64,000 nucleotides of DNA from Neisseria sp. DTU_2020_1000833_1_SI_GRL_NUU_006. GTDB lineage: Bacteria; Pseudomonadota; Gammaproteobacteria; Burkholderiales; Neisseriaceae. Location of the stretch: the NCBI GenBank assembly GCA_032388755.1, contig CP135593.1, forward strand, positions 372,001 to 436,000, given 5' to 3'. The position numbers and the translations under genes were made by a program. A model generated the notes under the pieces. The model worked only from the letters and a program-made list of their open reading frames with translations, did not search any database and was not told the origin of the DNA. Shown here piece by piece: positions 17,893 to 26,575 of the stretch; positions within the stretch are counted from its first letter, which is position 1, and each line of letters starts with the position of its first letter.

Positions 17893-17937
17893 AAAGGTCG
17901 TCTGAAACAGCCATTCCGCTTTTCAGACGACCTTTTT
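17893..17937 (+). terminator. DUS-pair terminator after apt
   Basis: AAAGGTCGTCTGAAA and its inverse with TTTTT. Confidence 0.85.
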
Positions 17938-18046
17938 GTTGTCCCTGATTACGCGGTTAATGTAAATATCGGTTTCAGATTCGGATAATGCCGCCAAATC
18001 GTTTAGAATACGGTTCTAATTGATTCTAATAAAGATACGGCAAGTA

Positions 18047-19894
18047 ATGAACGCACAACGCATATTTTCCCTCTCGCTCAGCCTGATTGCCGCCGCGATT
18101 TTGTCGGCGTGTGCCTCCGAAAACGACGCGACTTCATCCAAAGAGCCTGGCTCTTCCCTGACCGAACCCGCTTCCATCCCCGCCCGCCGCGCCGAAGGCG
18201 AATCCAAAGTATTGTCCGATTACGGTCAATATCAAGGCGCGCTGGACGCTGCCAAACGCGGCGACGATATGTGGGTGCAACAATTCTTGGCGCAAGCGGG
18301 CGACAGCGCGATGGCTGAAAACGTCCGCAACGAATGGCTCAAAAGCCTCGGCGTGCGCGGACAATGGGATGTGTTCCGCCAAGAAAACAAAAAGCTGAAT
18401 GCGGCGGGCCGGGTGCAGGAAGTGCAATGTTATGCCGAACTGGGCAGCGGCAGCTACAACATGGCGGCAGAGCTTGTGCGCGTTACCAACAAGCTGCCTG
18501 CGGGTTGTACCCGTTTGATCGAAAGCGCGGCATCGGCAGGTCGTCTGAACAGCAACGACGCATGGCGCCGCGTGCGCGGATTGTTGAGCAATAGCCAAAC
18601 CAGCGACGCACGCAGCTTGGCAGCTGCCTTGGGCAGCCCGTTTGAGGGCGGCTCACAAGGTTCGCGCGAATACAGCCTGTTGAACGTTATCGGCAAAGAC
18701 GCGCGAAAATCCTCCTCCGCAGCCTCTACCCTGTCCGGCATGGAATCCGGCTTAAGCCGCGAGCAAAGCAGCTTCGCATGGGGCGTATTGGGACTCTACC
18801 AAGCGCAAAATCAAAACATGCAGACTGCGTTGAGCTACTACAACCGCGTTTCCGACCGCAAACAACTGATCGACGAGCAATTCGAATGGTACGCCCGCGC
18901 CGCCCTACGCCTGCAACGCTGGAACGAATTGTCCGGCATCATCCAACAAATGCCCGACAACCTGCAAAAAGACCCGACTTGGCAATACTGGCTGGGTCGC
19001 AGCTACGCCGCACAAGGCAACCAAAGCCGTGCTAAAGAAATGTACGAAAAAGCCGCTGCAAGCGGACGCAATTTCTACGCCGTCTTAGCAGGCGAAGAAC
19101 TCGGCCGCCGCGTCAATACCAAAAACAACGTTTCCGACGCCGATAAAAAAGACGTCCGCCGCATGGCAGACGACGGCGCCATCAAACGCGCGCTGGTTCT
19201 GTTTAAAAACAGCCAAAGCAGCAACGATGCCAAAATGCGCCGTCAGGCGCAGGCAGAATGGCGTTTCGCCACCCGCGACTTTAACGAGGACAACCTCCTG
19301 ACTGCCGCGCAAGTCGCCTTTGAAAACCAGTTCTACGACATGGCGATCAACAGCGCCGACCGGACCGAGCGCAAACTCAACTACAACCTGCGCTACCTCT
19401 CTCCGTTTAAAGAGACCACCGTCCGCTACGCCTCGCAAGCAGGCATCGACCCCGCTTGGGTTTACGGTCTGATCCGCCAAGAAAGCCGCTTCGTCATGGG
19501 CGCGCAATCCAGCGTCGGCGCGCAAGGCCTGATGCAGGTTATGCCCGCCACCGCCCGAGAAATCGCTGGCAAAATCGGCATGAGCAGCAGCGAACTCTAC
19601 ACCATGGACGGCAACATCCGCATGGGCACATGGTACATGGCAGATGCCAAACGCCGCCTGCAAAACAACGAAGTGATGGCAACCGCAGGCTACAACGCCG
19701 GCCCCGGCCGCGCCCGCAACTGGCAGGCTTCTACGCCTCTGGAAGGCGCGATTTACGCCGAAACCATCCCCTTCACTGAAACCCGCGACTACGTCAAAAA
19801 AGTCATGACCAACGCGACCTACTACGCATCCCTGTTCAACGAACCGCAAACTTCGTTGAAACAGCGTATGGGAACCGTTCCGGGCCGTTATTGA
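18047..19894 (+). CDS. ltgA: Soluble-type lytic murein transglycosylase, lipoprotein (LtgA)
   Basis: A 615-residue lipoprotein (lipobox LSAC, Cys near residue 22) with a long alpha-superhelical U/L domain of short helical repeats and a C-terminal lysozyme-like SLT domain. The catalytic Glu is residue 479 in IRQESRF, followed by GAQGLMQVMP and the GYNAGPGR segment. It cleaves peptidoglycan glycan strands to 1,6-anhydro products. In N. gonorrhoeae LtgA releases cytotoxic peptidoglycan fragments. The start at 18047 (MNAQRIFSLSLSL) gives a good lipoprotein signal; the frame begins at 18020. Confidence 0.93.
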   Translation: MNAQRIFSLSLSLIAAAILSACASENDATSSKEPGSSLTEPASIPARRAEGESKVLSDYGQYQGALDAAKRGDDMWVQQFLAQAGDSAMAENVRNEWLKSLGVRGQWDVFRQENKKLNAAGRVQEVQCYAELGSGSYNMAAELVRVTNKLPAGCTRLIESAASAGRLNSNDAWRRVRGLLSNSQTSDARSLAAALGSPFEGGSQGSREYSLLNVIGKDARKSSSAASTLSGMESGLSREQSSFAWGVLGLYQAQNQNMQTALSYYNRVSDRKQLIDEQFEWYARAALRLQRWNELSGIIQQMPDNLQKDPTWQYWLGRSYAAQGNQSRAKEMYEKAAASGRNFYAVLAGEELGRRVNTKNNVSDADKKDVRRMADDGAIKRALVLFKNSQSSNDAKMRRQAQAEWRFATRDFNEDNLLTAAQVAFENQFYDMAINSADRTERKLNYNLRYLSPFKETTVRYASQAGIDPAWVYGLIRQESRFVMGAQSSVGAQGLMQVMPATAREIAGKIGMSSSELYTMDGNIRMGTWYMADAKRRLQNNEVMATAGYNAGPGRARNWQASTPLEGAIYAETIPFTETRDYVKKVMTNATYYASLFNEPQTSLKQRMGTVPGRY

Positions 19895-19947
19895 TTGACG
19901 CGGCTGTATCCGATCGGATTGTTTGACAGATACGGAAGCCAAACTTG

Positions 19948-19986
19948 AAAAAGGTCGTCTGAAAATGTATTTTCAGACGACTTTTT
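19948..19986 (+). terminator. DUS-pair terminator after ltgA
   Basis: AAAAAGGTCGTCTGAAAA with an inverse copy carrying one change (CAGACGACTTTTT), so one arm has drifted. Confidence 0.75.
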
Positions 19987-20116
19987 ATATAAACCGGGTC
20001 TGACAAGGAGTTTATTGCAGGGATATTCGGTTAGGATGAGCTACTTGCTATCTGTTGTTCTTAGCCCCGATTGCACGGGGTGATATGACTGCTTTTTGTT
20101 TCATGGGGAAATAAAG

Positions 20117-20146
20117 AAAACCCGTCGGATAATCGACGGGTTTTCG
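20117..20146 (-). terminator. Terminator of tRNA-Ser
   Basis: CCCGTCG/CGACGGG stem with an A-rich left flank that reads as a T-tract on the minus strand, six bases past the 3' end of the tRNA gene. Confidence 0.8.
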
Positions 20147-20151
20147 TATGG

Positions 20152-20244
20152 TGGCGGAGTAAGAGGGATTCGAACCCTCGATGCAGGTTGACCCCACATG
20201 CTTCCTTAGCAGGGAAGTGCCTTCAGCCTCTCAGCCATTACTCC
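20152..20244 (-). tRNA. tRNA-Ser(GCT)
   Basis: A 93-base class II tRNA on the minus strand. It has 7-bp acceptor pairs GGAGTAA/TTACTCC, discriminator G and an encoded CCA. The anticodon loop has GCT flanked by CT and AAGG, the variable arm is long (GCATGTGGGGTCAACCTGC-like), and the T arm has GGTTCGAATCC. It reads AGC/AGT serine codons. A terminator follows directly. No integrase or duplicated 3' end is seen beside it, so it is not visibly used as an insertion site here. Confidence 0.96.
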
Positions 20245-20403
20245 TAAGGAAGTGCGTAATATACTGGTTTGGCTCAGGCGTGTCAAGCCGGGCTTCAGGG
20301 TATTTTTTAACCGTATGAAATCATTTGTATAAAATATAAAGAAGCGTGAAATTGTAGCCCGTATGCGGCGGCTGGTACAATTCATGCTTGGTTTCAGGAT
20401 GTG

Positions 20404-20970
20404 ATGAAAATGAATGATTTAATCGTATTGAACAAGCCTTATGGCGTGATTTGCCAGTTTTCGGCGCATGAAAAGTATGGGTGTTTGAAAGATTATTTGG
20501 CGCTGCCGGACTTTTATCCGGCGGGACGTTTGGATACGGACAGCGAGGGTTTGCTGCTGTTGACGAACGACGGGCGTTTGCAGGCGCGGATTGCAGATCC
20601 TAAGTTTAAGCTGGAGAAAACTTATTGGGCGCAGGTGGAAGGTTCGCCCGACGAAGCGAAGCTGGATATGCTGCGGCGCGGGGTGGATTTGGGGGATTTT
20701 GTCACGCGTCCGGCAAAGGTTCGCGTGTTGGAAGCGGGCGAAGCGGATGTTTTATGGCCGCGCGTGCCGCCTATCCGCGTGCGTAAATCCGTGCCTGATT
20801 TTTGGGTGGAAATTCGGATTTCGGAAGGAAAAAACCGGCAAGTCAGGCGGATGACGGCTAAGGCGGGTTTTCCGTGCCTGCGTTTGGTCAGGGTGGCGAT
20901 AGGTCGTCTGAATCTATTCGATTTGGGCTTGGCGCTTGGGCAATGGATGTTTGCGCCGCATAAGCCTTGA
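20404..20970 (+). CDS. rluE: 23S rRNA pseudouridine synthase, RluE-like
   Basis: A 188-residue RsuA/RluE-type pseudouridine synthase lacking the N-terminal S4 domain. The catalytic motif GRLDTDSEGLLLLTNDG is near residues 40-57, and KNRQVRRM plus GFPCLRLVRVAIG complete the fold. The short form fits RluE, which modifies U2457 in 23S rRNA; the exact target is inferred from family. Start choice is uncertain among GTG 20401, ATG 20404 and ATG 20410; an AGGA lies at 20396-20399. It converges on the DUF4198 gene. Confidence 0.85.
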   Translation: MKMNDLIVLNKPYGVICQFSAHEKYGCLKDYLALPDFYPAGRLDTDSEGLLLLTNDGRLQARIADPKFKLEKTYWAQVEGSPDEAKLDMLRRGVDLGDFVTRPAKVRVLEAGEADVLWPRVPPIRVRKSVPDFWVEIRISEGKNRQVRRMTAKAGFPCLRLVRVAIGRLNLFDLGLALGQWMFAPHKP

Positions 20971-21008
20971 TGGATGGCTGTTTATTAAATTAATTGGCTG
21001 ATAAAGAG

Positions 21009-21053
21009 AAAGGTCGTCTGAAACCCCTGCAATACGGTTTTCAGACGACCTTT
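21009..21053. terminator. Bidirectional DUS-pair terminator
   Basis: AAAGGTCGTCTGAAAC and its inverse between convergent rluE and the DUF4198 gene. Confidence 0.75.
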
Positions 21054-21064
21054 GTTATTGGATA

Positions 21065-21871
21065 TTAATGATGCGTATGACCGATTTGGAAGGTCAGGGT
21101 GGTGTAGTTCGCCTGTTTTTGGCACACGCTTTGATCGGGGAAATCGGCTTTGTGTTCTACGCTGGCTTTCCAAAAGCCTTGACGCAGGGGGATGATGCTG
21201 ACTTCGCCTTTGTCGTCCGTAGTATCGGAGAAGGCTTGGGCTTCGGTTTTGTGGGTTTTGCTGCGGTCGCTGGTGTCGAAACCGTCAAATGTGGCGGTAA
21301 CGGTGGCGTTCGGCAGCGGCTCGCCGTTGAAAAGGACGCGGACTTTGAAGCGTTCGCCGACGTGGACGTTGGCAGGATTATCCAGCGGAACGATTTCCAG
21401 ATGTTGTCCGACTTGCTTGGTGATGACGGCAGTGTCTGCGCTTTCGTGTCCGACGTTGACGATGTTTTTACCGAACATTCGGGTTTGTTCGCAATAGCTG
21501 GCGTCAGGCATTTCTTTGATGCTCGCCTGTTTCCAGCCTGCGCTGTTTTTAGACCAGAAGGTCGGCTGGTATTCGGCGGTAACGAGGTAGCTGCCATCTT
21601 TAACCGGCTGTTTGCTGCGGTACTGGTAGTTGTACGTCCCTTTTTGAATCAGATTTTCTTTGCCTTTTTCGGTAATCAGCTGCATGGGCTTGCTGAAAAT
21701 GTGCAGGCGGTCTTTGGCGATGGGTTCGAGTTCGGGGAACTCGCCGTAGCCCAATTCGGCTTGCAGGTATTCGCCGCCGTGCGTATGGGCGGTTTCGACC
21801 CAGACGCGGTGTGCTTGGGCGGTTGTGCTGAACAGGAGTGCGGATGCGATGAACAATGCGGTTTTTTTCAT
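21065..21871 (-). CDS. DUF4198 periplasmic protein, probably metal-binding
   Basis: A 268-residue secreted protein. A Sec signal (MKKTALFIASALLFSTTAQA) would leave histidine as the first mature residue, followed by RVWVETAHTHGG; the C-terminus ends in IGHTHH. The middle and end (VHVGERFKVRVLFNGEPLPNA..TDDKGEVSIIPLRQGFWKASV) match DUF4198, a beta-sandwich family often found with nickel, cobalt or zinc transport. His clusters at both ends and a Zur-like box upstream suggest a zinc role. This is inference; no transporter gene is adjacent. Confidence 0.8.
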   Translation of the reverse strand: MKKTALFIASALLFSTTAQAHRVWVETAHTHGGEYLQAELGYGEFPELEPIAKDRLHIFSKPMQLITEKGKENLIQKGTYNYQYRSKQPVKDGSYLVTAEYQPTFWSKNSAGWKQASIKEMPDASYCEQTRMFGKNIVNVGHESADTAVITKQVGQHLEIVPLDNPANVHVGERFKVRVLFNGEPLPNATVTATFDGFDTSDRSKTHKTEAQAFSDTTDDKGEVSIIPLRQGFWKASVEHKADFPDQSVCQKQANYTTLTFQIGHTHH

Positions 21872-21906
21872 GGGTTCTCCAAATGTATCGGGTAGAAATT
21901 TGATTG

Positions 21907-21919
21907 GTTATAATATAAC
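21907..21919 (-). promoter_or_regulatory. Putative Zur box controlling the DUF4198 gene
   Basis: GTTATAATATAAC is a perfect 6-bp inverted repeat around one base, matching the known Zur (zinc uptake regulator) core GTTATANTATAAC. It lies 36 bases upstream of the DUF4198 start codon. A second half site TATAAC is at 21930-21935. The sequence also overlaps plausible minus-strand -10 candidates (TATATT/TATTAT), so zinc-loaded Zur would block the promoter. Confidence 0.6.
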
Positions 21920-21952
21920 AATTTTATTTATAACAAAACGGGTTCATGAAAA

Positions 21953-21996
21953 AAAAGGTCGTCTGAAAACAGGATTTCTGTTTTCAGACGACCTTT
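21953..21996. terminator. DUS-pair hairpin
   Basis: AAAAGGTCGTCTGAAAAC and its inverse, between the DUF4198 promoter and the bamC terminator. It helps insulate the Zur-controlled gene from bamC readthrough. Confidence 0.65.
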
Positions 21997-22126
21997 CGCT
22001 TAGCCGATGTTTAAGCGTTAACCGGCTTTAGAAGTAATATGGTGTACTCATTTTTAAATTGAATCAATAAATTGACAGATCTATTTTTGAAATAACTTTA
22101 TTTTGCTTGTCGCTTTTGATAAGCAC

Positions 22127-22156
22127 AAAAACCTCCTGCGTACAGGAGGTTTTTTG
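22127..22156 (-). terminator. Rho-independent terminator of dapA-bamC
   Basis: ACCTCCTG/CAGGAGGT stem with A and T runs on both sides, ten bases past the bamC stop. It can work in both directions. Confidence 0.85.
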
Positions 22157-22165
22157 AGAAGCGGA

Positions 22166-23284
22166 TTAGCGCAGTTCTGTATGCAGGCGGCTGAGGAGTG
22201 TAGAGGCATCGCTGCCGTTGTATGCGCTGCCGTCTTTGTTGAGAAGGCGGATTCGCGAACCGCCGTTAACAGGCTCGACGAATACGATGATCTCGGGGTA
22301 GGCTGCCGGTTTCTCGGCTTTTTTGCCTTTACCGAACATGCGGCCGAAGAAGCCCGGTTTTTTCGTGGAAACAGCTTCGCTCTCGTTAGGTGCCTGTTGA
22401 ACCAAGAAGGCGTGGCGTTCGATGTTTTGACCCAAGACATTCAAGCCGATGCGGTCGAGGGCGAGCGCGGTGCGGCGCCAGTTGCGGCCGTAGTCGCCGG
22501 AGACGAGCAGGGTGTTGCCTTCGATTCGCGCCAATTCGTTGCCGCTGCGTTTGGCGACGCTTTGGGACAGCGCATTTTCGGCTTGTTGCTGATCGACGCC
22601 CAAGTATTGCATGAAGCGTGCGAGAAAGGCAGCTTCAAGATTTGGATCGTTGGCGGCAGGCTGCCAAGTGGTTGTATCTTTGTTTTTGTCTGCGTAAACT
22701 TCTTTCATGCCTTTGTGGGCGAAAAAGACGTCGGTTGTGCCGTTTCTGCCTTGTTCGATGCGGATGATGAATTTATCGCGCTCGCTGGTGGAATAGATGC
22801 CGCCCAAGCCGACTTTGTCCAAGAGGCGGCGCAGACCGTCTTGCGGGATTTTGGCGCGGTTTTCAGCCCATTCGGTTTCCATTTGGCCGATGCCGGGTTC
22901 TTCGGATTTGATGTCGAAACCGTTTTCTTGCCAGAATGCTTTCAGTAAAGGCCAAATCTCGGCTGGGGATTTGCCTTGAACTTCAACCCAGCGTTGGTTG
23001 CCATCGCGCTCCAAACGGACGCCTTTGACGGATTTGAGTACTTCGGAGTTGGCGGCCTGTTGCGTTGCCGATGTGCGGCGGCTCAGGTCGCTGGCACGGA
23101 CGGCGCCGCTGCCGGCGGGTACTTGATAGAGGTTGCCTTGATCGGGGTTGTTCAAATCAGGCGGTACTTCTAATTTGACGATTTTGCGTGTCTGGGTTTG
23201 GTAGTCCAGCTTAGGCAGGTCTTTTTTGTTGCCCGAACAGGCAGTCATGCTGATCAGGGCGATTGCTACGACGACAGGTTTCAT
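22166..23284 (-). CDS. bamC: Outer membrane assembly lipoprotein BamC
   Basis: A 372-residue lipoprotein (lipobox SMTAC, signal about 16 residues) of the NlpB/BamC family, an accessory subunit of the BAM complex that folds outer-membrane proteins. After a long unstructured N-terminus (DYQTQTRKIVKLEVPPDL), two helix-grip domains follow. The C-terminal YPEIIVFVEPVNGGSRIRLLNKDG is well conserved. It lies downstream of dapA in the same orientation, as in E. coli, but with an inverted DUS pair between them. Confidence 0.9.
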   Translation of the reverse strand: MKPVVVAIALISMTACSGNKKDLPKLDYQTQTRKIVKLEVPPDLNNPDQGNLYQVPAGSGAVRASDLSRRTSATQQAANSEVLKSVKGVRLERDGNQRWVEVQGKSPAEIWPLLKAFWQENGFDIKSEEPGIGQMETEWAENRAKIPQDGLRRLLDKVGLGGIYSTSERDKFIIRIEQGRNGTTDVFFAHKGMKEVYADKNKDTTTWQPAANDPNLEAAFLARFMQYLGVDQQQAENALSQSVAKRSGNELARIEGNTLLVSGDYGRNWRRTALALDRIGLNVLGQNIERHAFLVQQAPNESEAVSTKKPGFFGRMFGKGKKAEKPAAYPEIIVFVEPVNGGSRIRLLNKDGSAYNGSDASTLLSRLHTELR

Positions 23285-23327
23285 ATAGGTCATATTGGTT
23301 TCCTGTGGGATGTGATGGGTTAACGGC

Positions 23328-23360
23328 AGGTCGTCTGAAAACGGTTTTCAGACGACCTTT
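23328..23360. terminator. Inverted DUS pair between dapA and bamC
   Basis: CAGGTCGTCTGAAAAC with its inverse forms a strong hairpin, but without a T-tract on the minus strand. It may only attenuate dapA readthrough into bamC or serve as an uptake signal. Confidence 0.5.
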
Positions 23361-23365
23361 GCGGT

Positions 23366-24247
23366 TTATGCGGTGAGTTGTCCGGATTCTTGCAATGCGG
23401 CGCGGACTTTTGCCTGTCCGGCTTCGGTCAGGGGGACGAGCGGCAGGCGGACATAAGGTTCACATTTGCCCAACGCTGATACGCCCCATTTGGGCGCGGC
23501 AGGGCTTGGTTCGCAGAACATAGTGTTATAAATCGGAATCAGGCGGTCATTTAATTGACGGGCGGTCGCAATATCGCCTGCAAGGGCGGCGCGGCACATA
23601 TCGGCGAAGAGTTTGGGGGCGACATTGGCGGCAACGGTCACAACGCCTTTCCCGCCGCAGAGCATGAAGGGCAGGCCGGTAGGGTCGTCGCCGGAAAGGA
23701 CGGTGAAGCCTTCGGGCGCGTGTTTGATTAATTCGAGATTGCTGCCGATGTTGCCGCTGGCTTCTTTGACGCCGACGATGTTCGGGATTTTGGCAAGGCG
23801 CAGGATGGTGTCGTTGGTCATGCTGACGACGGTGCGGCCGGGTACGTTGTAGATAATCATCGGAATCGAGGTGGCTTCGGCGATGGTTTTGAAATGTTGG
23901 TAAATGCCTTCTTGGGAGGGTTTGTTGTAATAGGGGACGACGGAGAGGGTGTAGTCTGCACCGGCTTTTTCGGCGGCGCGGGAGAGCGCGATGGCTTCGA
24001 GGGTGTTGTTGGCGCCGGTGCCGGCGATAACGGGAACACGCTTGTTGACGTGTTTGACCGTTTCTTCGATTACGCTTAAATGTTCTTCGACGGAGAGGGT
24101 GGCGGTTTCGCCTGTCGTGCCGACGGCGACGATGCCGTCGGTACCGTTTTCGATATGCCAGTCGATCAAATCGCGGAGTTGTTCGTAATGGATGCTGCCG
24201 TCTTGATTCATGGGGGTAATCAGGGCAACCAAACTGCCTTGTAACAT
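23366..24247 (-). CDS. dapA: 4-hydroxy-tetrahydrodipicolinate synthase
   Basis: A 293-residue TIM-barrel aldolase condensing pyruvate with aspartate semialdehyde, first step of the lysine/diaminopimelate branch and so needed for peptidoglycan. Visible are GTTGE for pyruvate contacts, the YNVPGRT tyrosine and the Schiff-base lysine in VGVKEASGN. The start at 24247 (MLQGSLVALITPM) gives normal length; the frame extends 32 residues further upstream. bamC follows in the same direction. Confidence 0.96.
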   Translation of the reverse strand: MLQGSLVALITPMNQDGSIHYEQLRDLIDWHIENGTDGIVAVGTTGETATLSVEEHLSVIEETVKHVNKRVPVIAGTGANNTLEAIALSRAAEKAGADYTLSVVPYYNKPSQEGIYQHFKTIAEATSIPMIIYNVPGRTVVSMTNDTILRLAKIPNIVGVKEASGNIGSNLELIKHAPEGFTVLSGDDPTGLPFMLCGGKGVVTVAANVAPKLFADMCRAALAGDIATARQLNDRLIPIYNTMFCEPSPAAPKWGVSALGKCEPYVRLPLVPLTEAGQAKVRAALQESGQLTA

Positions 24248-24593
24248 AAGGAAACCTTTTATTTGTAGGGCGGAAGAGGGTTTGCTTCTAAAGGGAAGGA
24301 AATGCTTGGAATTGTAGCTTACTTTGTTGTTTGTGTGAAACATCTTGACCAGGCGGTCACCGTGCGAAGCTGAACGTAATGTTTATCTTAATGAATAATG
24401 ATGTTTTTAATCAAAAATTTAGCATATTTTCATAGTGAAATGCCTGTCAAGGATTAAAAAGTGTTAAAGTCTTGCGGTGATGATTTTTGCTTTATCGAAG
24501 CCCGTTTCAGACGACCTTTTTAAGTTTGTCCGACTGTGTATAATACCTTCCCTCATTTTTCATCTTCACACTCTATTTAAATTTCTCAACAAA
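24248..24593. other. Intergenic region between divergent dapA and azlC
   Basis: No gene. It is AT-rich in the middle, with a DUS copy at 24506-24518 and a perfect TATAAT at 24539-24544, 50 bases before the azlC ATG. That is the likely azlCD -10 box. No clear -35 is seen. Confidence 0.55.
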
Positions 24594-25304
24594 ATGACAC
24601 ACCCAAATTCCCCGCAATCCGAATTTTTACGCGGCATCAAAGAATGTTCGCCCATGCTTATCGGGCTTTTGCCGTGGGCGCTGATACTCGGCGTACAAGG
24701 CGGGCAGAAAGGGATGAGCTGGCTGGAAATGCTGCTGATGACGGGCATGAACTTTGCCGGCGGCTCGGAATTTGCAGCGGTTAACCTTTGGACAAACCCG
24801 CTACCGATACTGATCATCGCCACCGTTACCTTCATGATTAATTCGCGCCATATTCTGATGGGGGCGGCAATCGCGCCTTATATGCGGGATATGCCGTTGA
24901 GAAAAGCCATGCCCGCGCTGTTTTTTATGTGCGACGAAAGTTGGGCGATGGCGTTTGCGGAAGTTCAAAAACGCAAGGCAATGGGGCTGCCGGCATTCAA
25001 TATGCCGTTTTATGCGGGCGTGTGTTTCATCCTCTACACCACTTGGATCGGCTTTGCGGCGTTTGGCGCGGCGGTTGGTCCGATGTTCGGCGATGTTGCG
25101 GCATGGGGCTTCGGCATGGCTTTTCCCGCCGTGTTTTTGGTGCTGCTGCGCGGTATGTGGAAAAGCTTTAAGGCGGCACGCCCTTGGTTTGTCAGTCTGA
25201 TTGTGGCGTGCGGGACTTATTTGTCGGTGGACGGGCATTGGTATGTGCCGCTGGGTGCGATTTCCGGCCTGCTGGCCGCCTATCTTTGGGGAGAGAAGGA
25301 ATGA
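24594..25304 (+). CDS. azlC: AzlC-family branched-chain amino-acid exporter, large subunit
   Basis: A 236-residue membrane protein with about six helices. It begins SEFLRGIKECSPMLIGLLPWALILG and contains MNFAGGSEFAAVNLW and NSRHILMGAAIAPYM, both typical of AzlC/YgaZ. Together with an AzlD subunit this family exports branched-chain amino acids (valine in E. coli YgaZH). Its stop overlaps the azlD start by four bases (ATGA). The start at 24594 is preferred over an upstream in-frame start at 24477. Confidence 0.88.
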   Translation: MTHPNSPQSEFLRGIKECSPMLIGLLPWALILGVQGGQKGMSWLEMLLMTGMNFAGGSEFAAVNLWTNPLPILIIATVTFMINSRHILMGAAIAPYMRDMPLRKAMPALFFMCDESWAMAFAEVQKRKAMGLPAFNMPFYAGVCFILYTTWIGFAAFGAAVGPMFGDVAAWGFGMAFPAVFLVLLRGMWKSFKAARPWFVSLIVACGTYLSVDGHWYVPLGAISGLLAAYLWGEKE

Positions 25305-25609
25305 AGGATTTGCTCTCTTGGCAGTCGTTCCTGCTGTTTGCCGGCATGCTGGCGGTAACGTACTCCACCCGCCTTATTGGTTTTTTCGCCTTGCGCAACC
25401 GTACCTTAAGCCGCCGCGCGCAAATCGTGATGGAGGCCGCGCCGGGTTGCGTGTTGATTTCCGTTATCGCGCCTTATTTCGTGTCCGACAAACCGCACGA
25501 GCTGATTGCCATTGCGCTGACCGTGCTTGCCGCAAGCAGGTTTTCCATGTTGGTTACCGTGTTGATCGGTGTGGGCAGCACCGGGCTGTTGGGGTATTTG
25601 ATGCGCTAG
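25301..25609 (+). CDS. azlD: AzlD-family branched-chain amino-acid exporter, small subunit
   Basis: A 102-residue protein with three to four membrane helices. YSTRLIGFFALRNRTLSRR and VMEAAPGCVLISVIAPY match AzlD/YgaH. It overlaps azlC by four bases, so the two are co-translated and form one exporter. The longer open frame beginning at 25184 in this phase is an overlap with azlC and is not used. Confidence 0.87.
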   Translation: MKDLLSWQSFLLFAGMLAVTYSTRLIGFFALRNRTLSRRAQIVMEAAPGCVLISVIAPYFVSDKPHELIAIALTVLAASRFSMLVTVLIGVGSTGLLGYLMR

Positions 25610-25701
25610 GCAGTTGAGTTTGAGTGAAACCGGTTATCTGTTTTCAGAGTGCGCAGCCTCCTGACGGGACGACCTTTCCCTTTCAGACGACCTTATCTTG
25701 T

Positions 25702-25707
25702 TATAAT
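25702..25707 (+). promoter_or_regulatory. Putative -10 box of rlmB
   Basis: Perfect TATAAT 31 bases before the rlmB ATG and directly followed by a hybrid DUS (ATGTCGTCTGAA). The -35 region overlaps another DUS. Confidence 0.45.
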
Positions 25708-25737
25708 GTCGTCTGAAATTTTTTATAAAGCAAAATC

Positions 25738-26487
25738 ATGGCAAACCAAAGACTCATCTACGGCTTCCACGCCGTCAACGCCCGCCTGTGGCAAAACCCG
25801 AAATCGATTACCGAACTCTATGTCCAAGAAGGCAAAAACGATGCCCGCACGCGTGACGTATTGGAGAAGGCGGCAAACGAAAACGTACGCGTACACTTCG
25901 CCGACGCCGACCGCCTCAACGCCATCAGCAAAGGTGCGCGGCATCAGGGCGTGGTCGGGTTTATCGACGCTTCCAAAAACCACGTCCACCTTGAAGACGT
26001 ATTGGAAAACCTGAGCGAACCGCCGCTCTTGCTGATACTTGACGGCATCACCGACCCGCACAACCTCGGCGCGTGCCTGCGTACCGCCGACGCAATGGGC
26101 GTACACGCCGTCATCGCACCGAAAGACAAAAGTGCAGGACTGAACGCCACCGTCAGCAAAGTCGCCTGCGGCGCGGCGGAAACCGTCCCCTACATCACCG
26201 TAACTAACCTCGCCCGCACCCTGCGCGAGCTGAAAGAATACGGCATCTGGATCATCGGCACCGACATGGGCGGCGACGCCGACCTCTACCATTGCGACCT
26301 GCCCGACAGCGCGGCATGGGTGATGGGCAACGAAGGCGAAGGCATGCGCCGCCTGACACGCGAACATTGCGACATGCTGGTGTCGATACCCATGTTTGGC
26401 ACGGTCGAAAGCATGAACGTCTCCGTCAGCGCGGGGATGGTGTTGAGCGAAACGCGCCGTCAACGGGTGTTGAAGGCAGAGAAATAG
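25738..26487 (+). CDS. rlmB: 23S rRNA (guanosine-2'-O)-methyltransferase RlmB
   Basis: A 249-residue SPOUT enzyme methylating Gm2251 in the 23S rRNA P loop using S-adenosylmethionine. An N-terminal substrate-binding domain (IYGFHAVNARL) is followed by the SpoU motifs DGITDPHNLGACLRTADAMG, GNEGEGMRR and IPMFGTVESMNVSVS, which form the trefoil-knot SAM pocket. Length is standard. It is monocistronic with a hairpin just after. Confidence 0.95.
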   Translation: MANQRLIYGFHAVNARLWQNPKSITELYVQEGKNDARTRDVLEKAANENVRVHFADADRLNAISKGARHQGVVGFIDASKNHVHLEDVLENLSEPPLLLILDGITDPHNLGACLRTADAMGVHAVIAPKDKSAGLNATVSKVACGAAETVPYITVTNLARTLRELKEYGIWIIGTDMGGDADLYHCDLPDSAAWVMGNEGEGMRRLTREHCDMLVSIPMFGTVESMNVSVSAGMVLSETRRQRVLKAEK

Positions 26488-26506
26488 GGCTTAGGTTTGT
26501 GAATAA

Positions 26507-26552
26507 CAAACGTCGTCAGAAAACCAAATTTCCAGTTTTCAGACGACGTTTT
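26507..26552. terminator. Variant DUS-like bidirectional terminator
   Basis: AAACGTCGTCAGAAAAC and CAGTTTTCAGACGACGTTTT form a hairpin between convergent rlmB and ldh. The arm differs from the DUS at two places (CGTCGTCAGAA), so it keeps terminator shape with a damaged uptake core on one side. Confidence 0.75.
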
Positions 26553-26575
26553 GTTTTACTTAGAGGCGATTCTGT

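Noticed and set aside
20152..20244. tRNA-Ser as the integration site of a mobile element
   Set aside because: No integrase, no duplicated tRNA 3' end and no foreign genes on either side.
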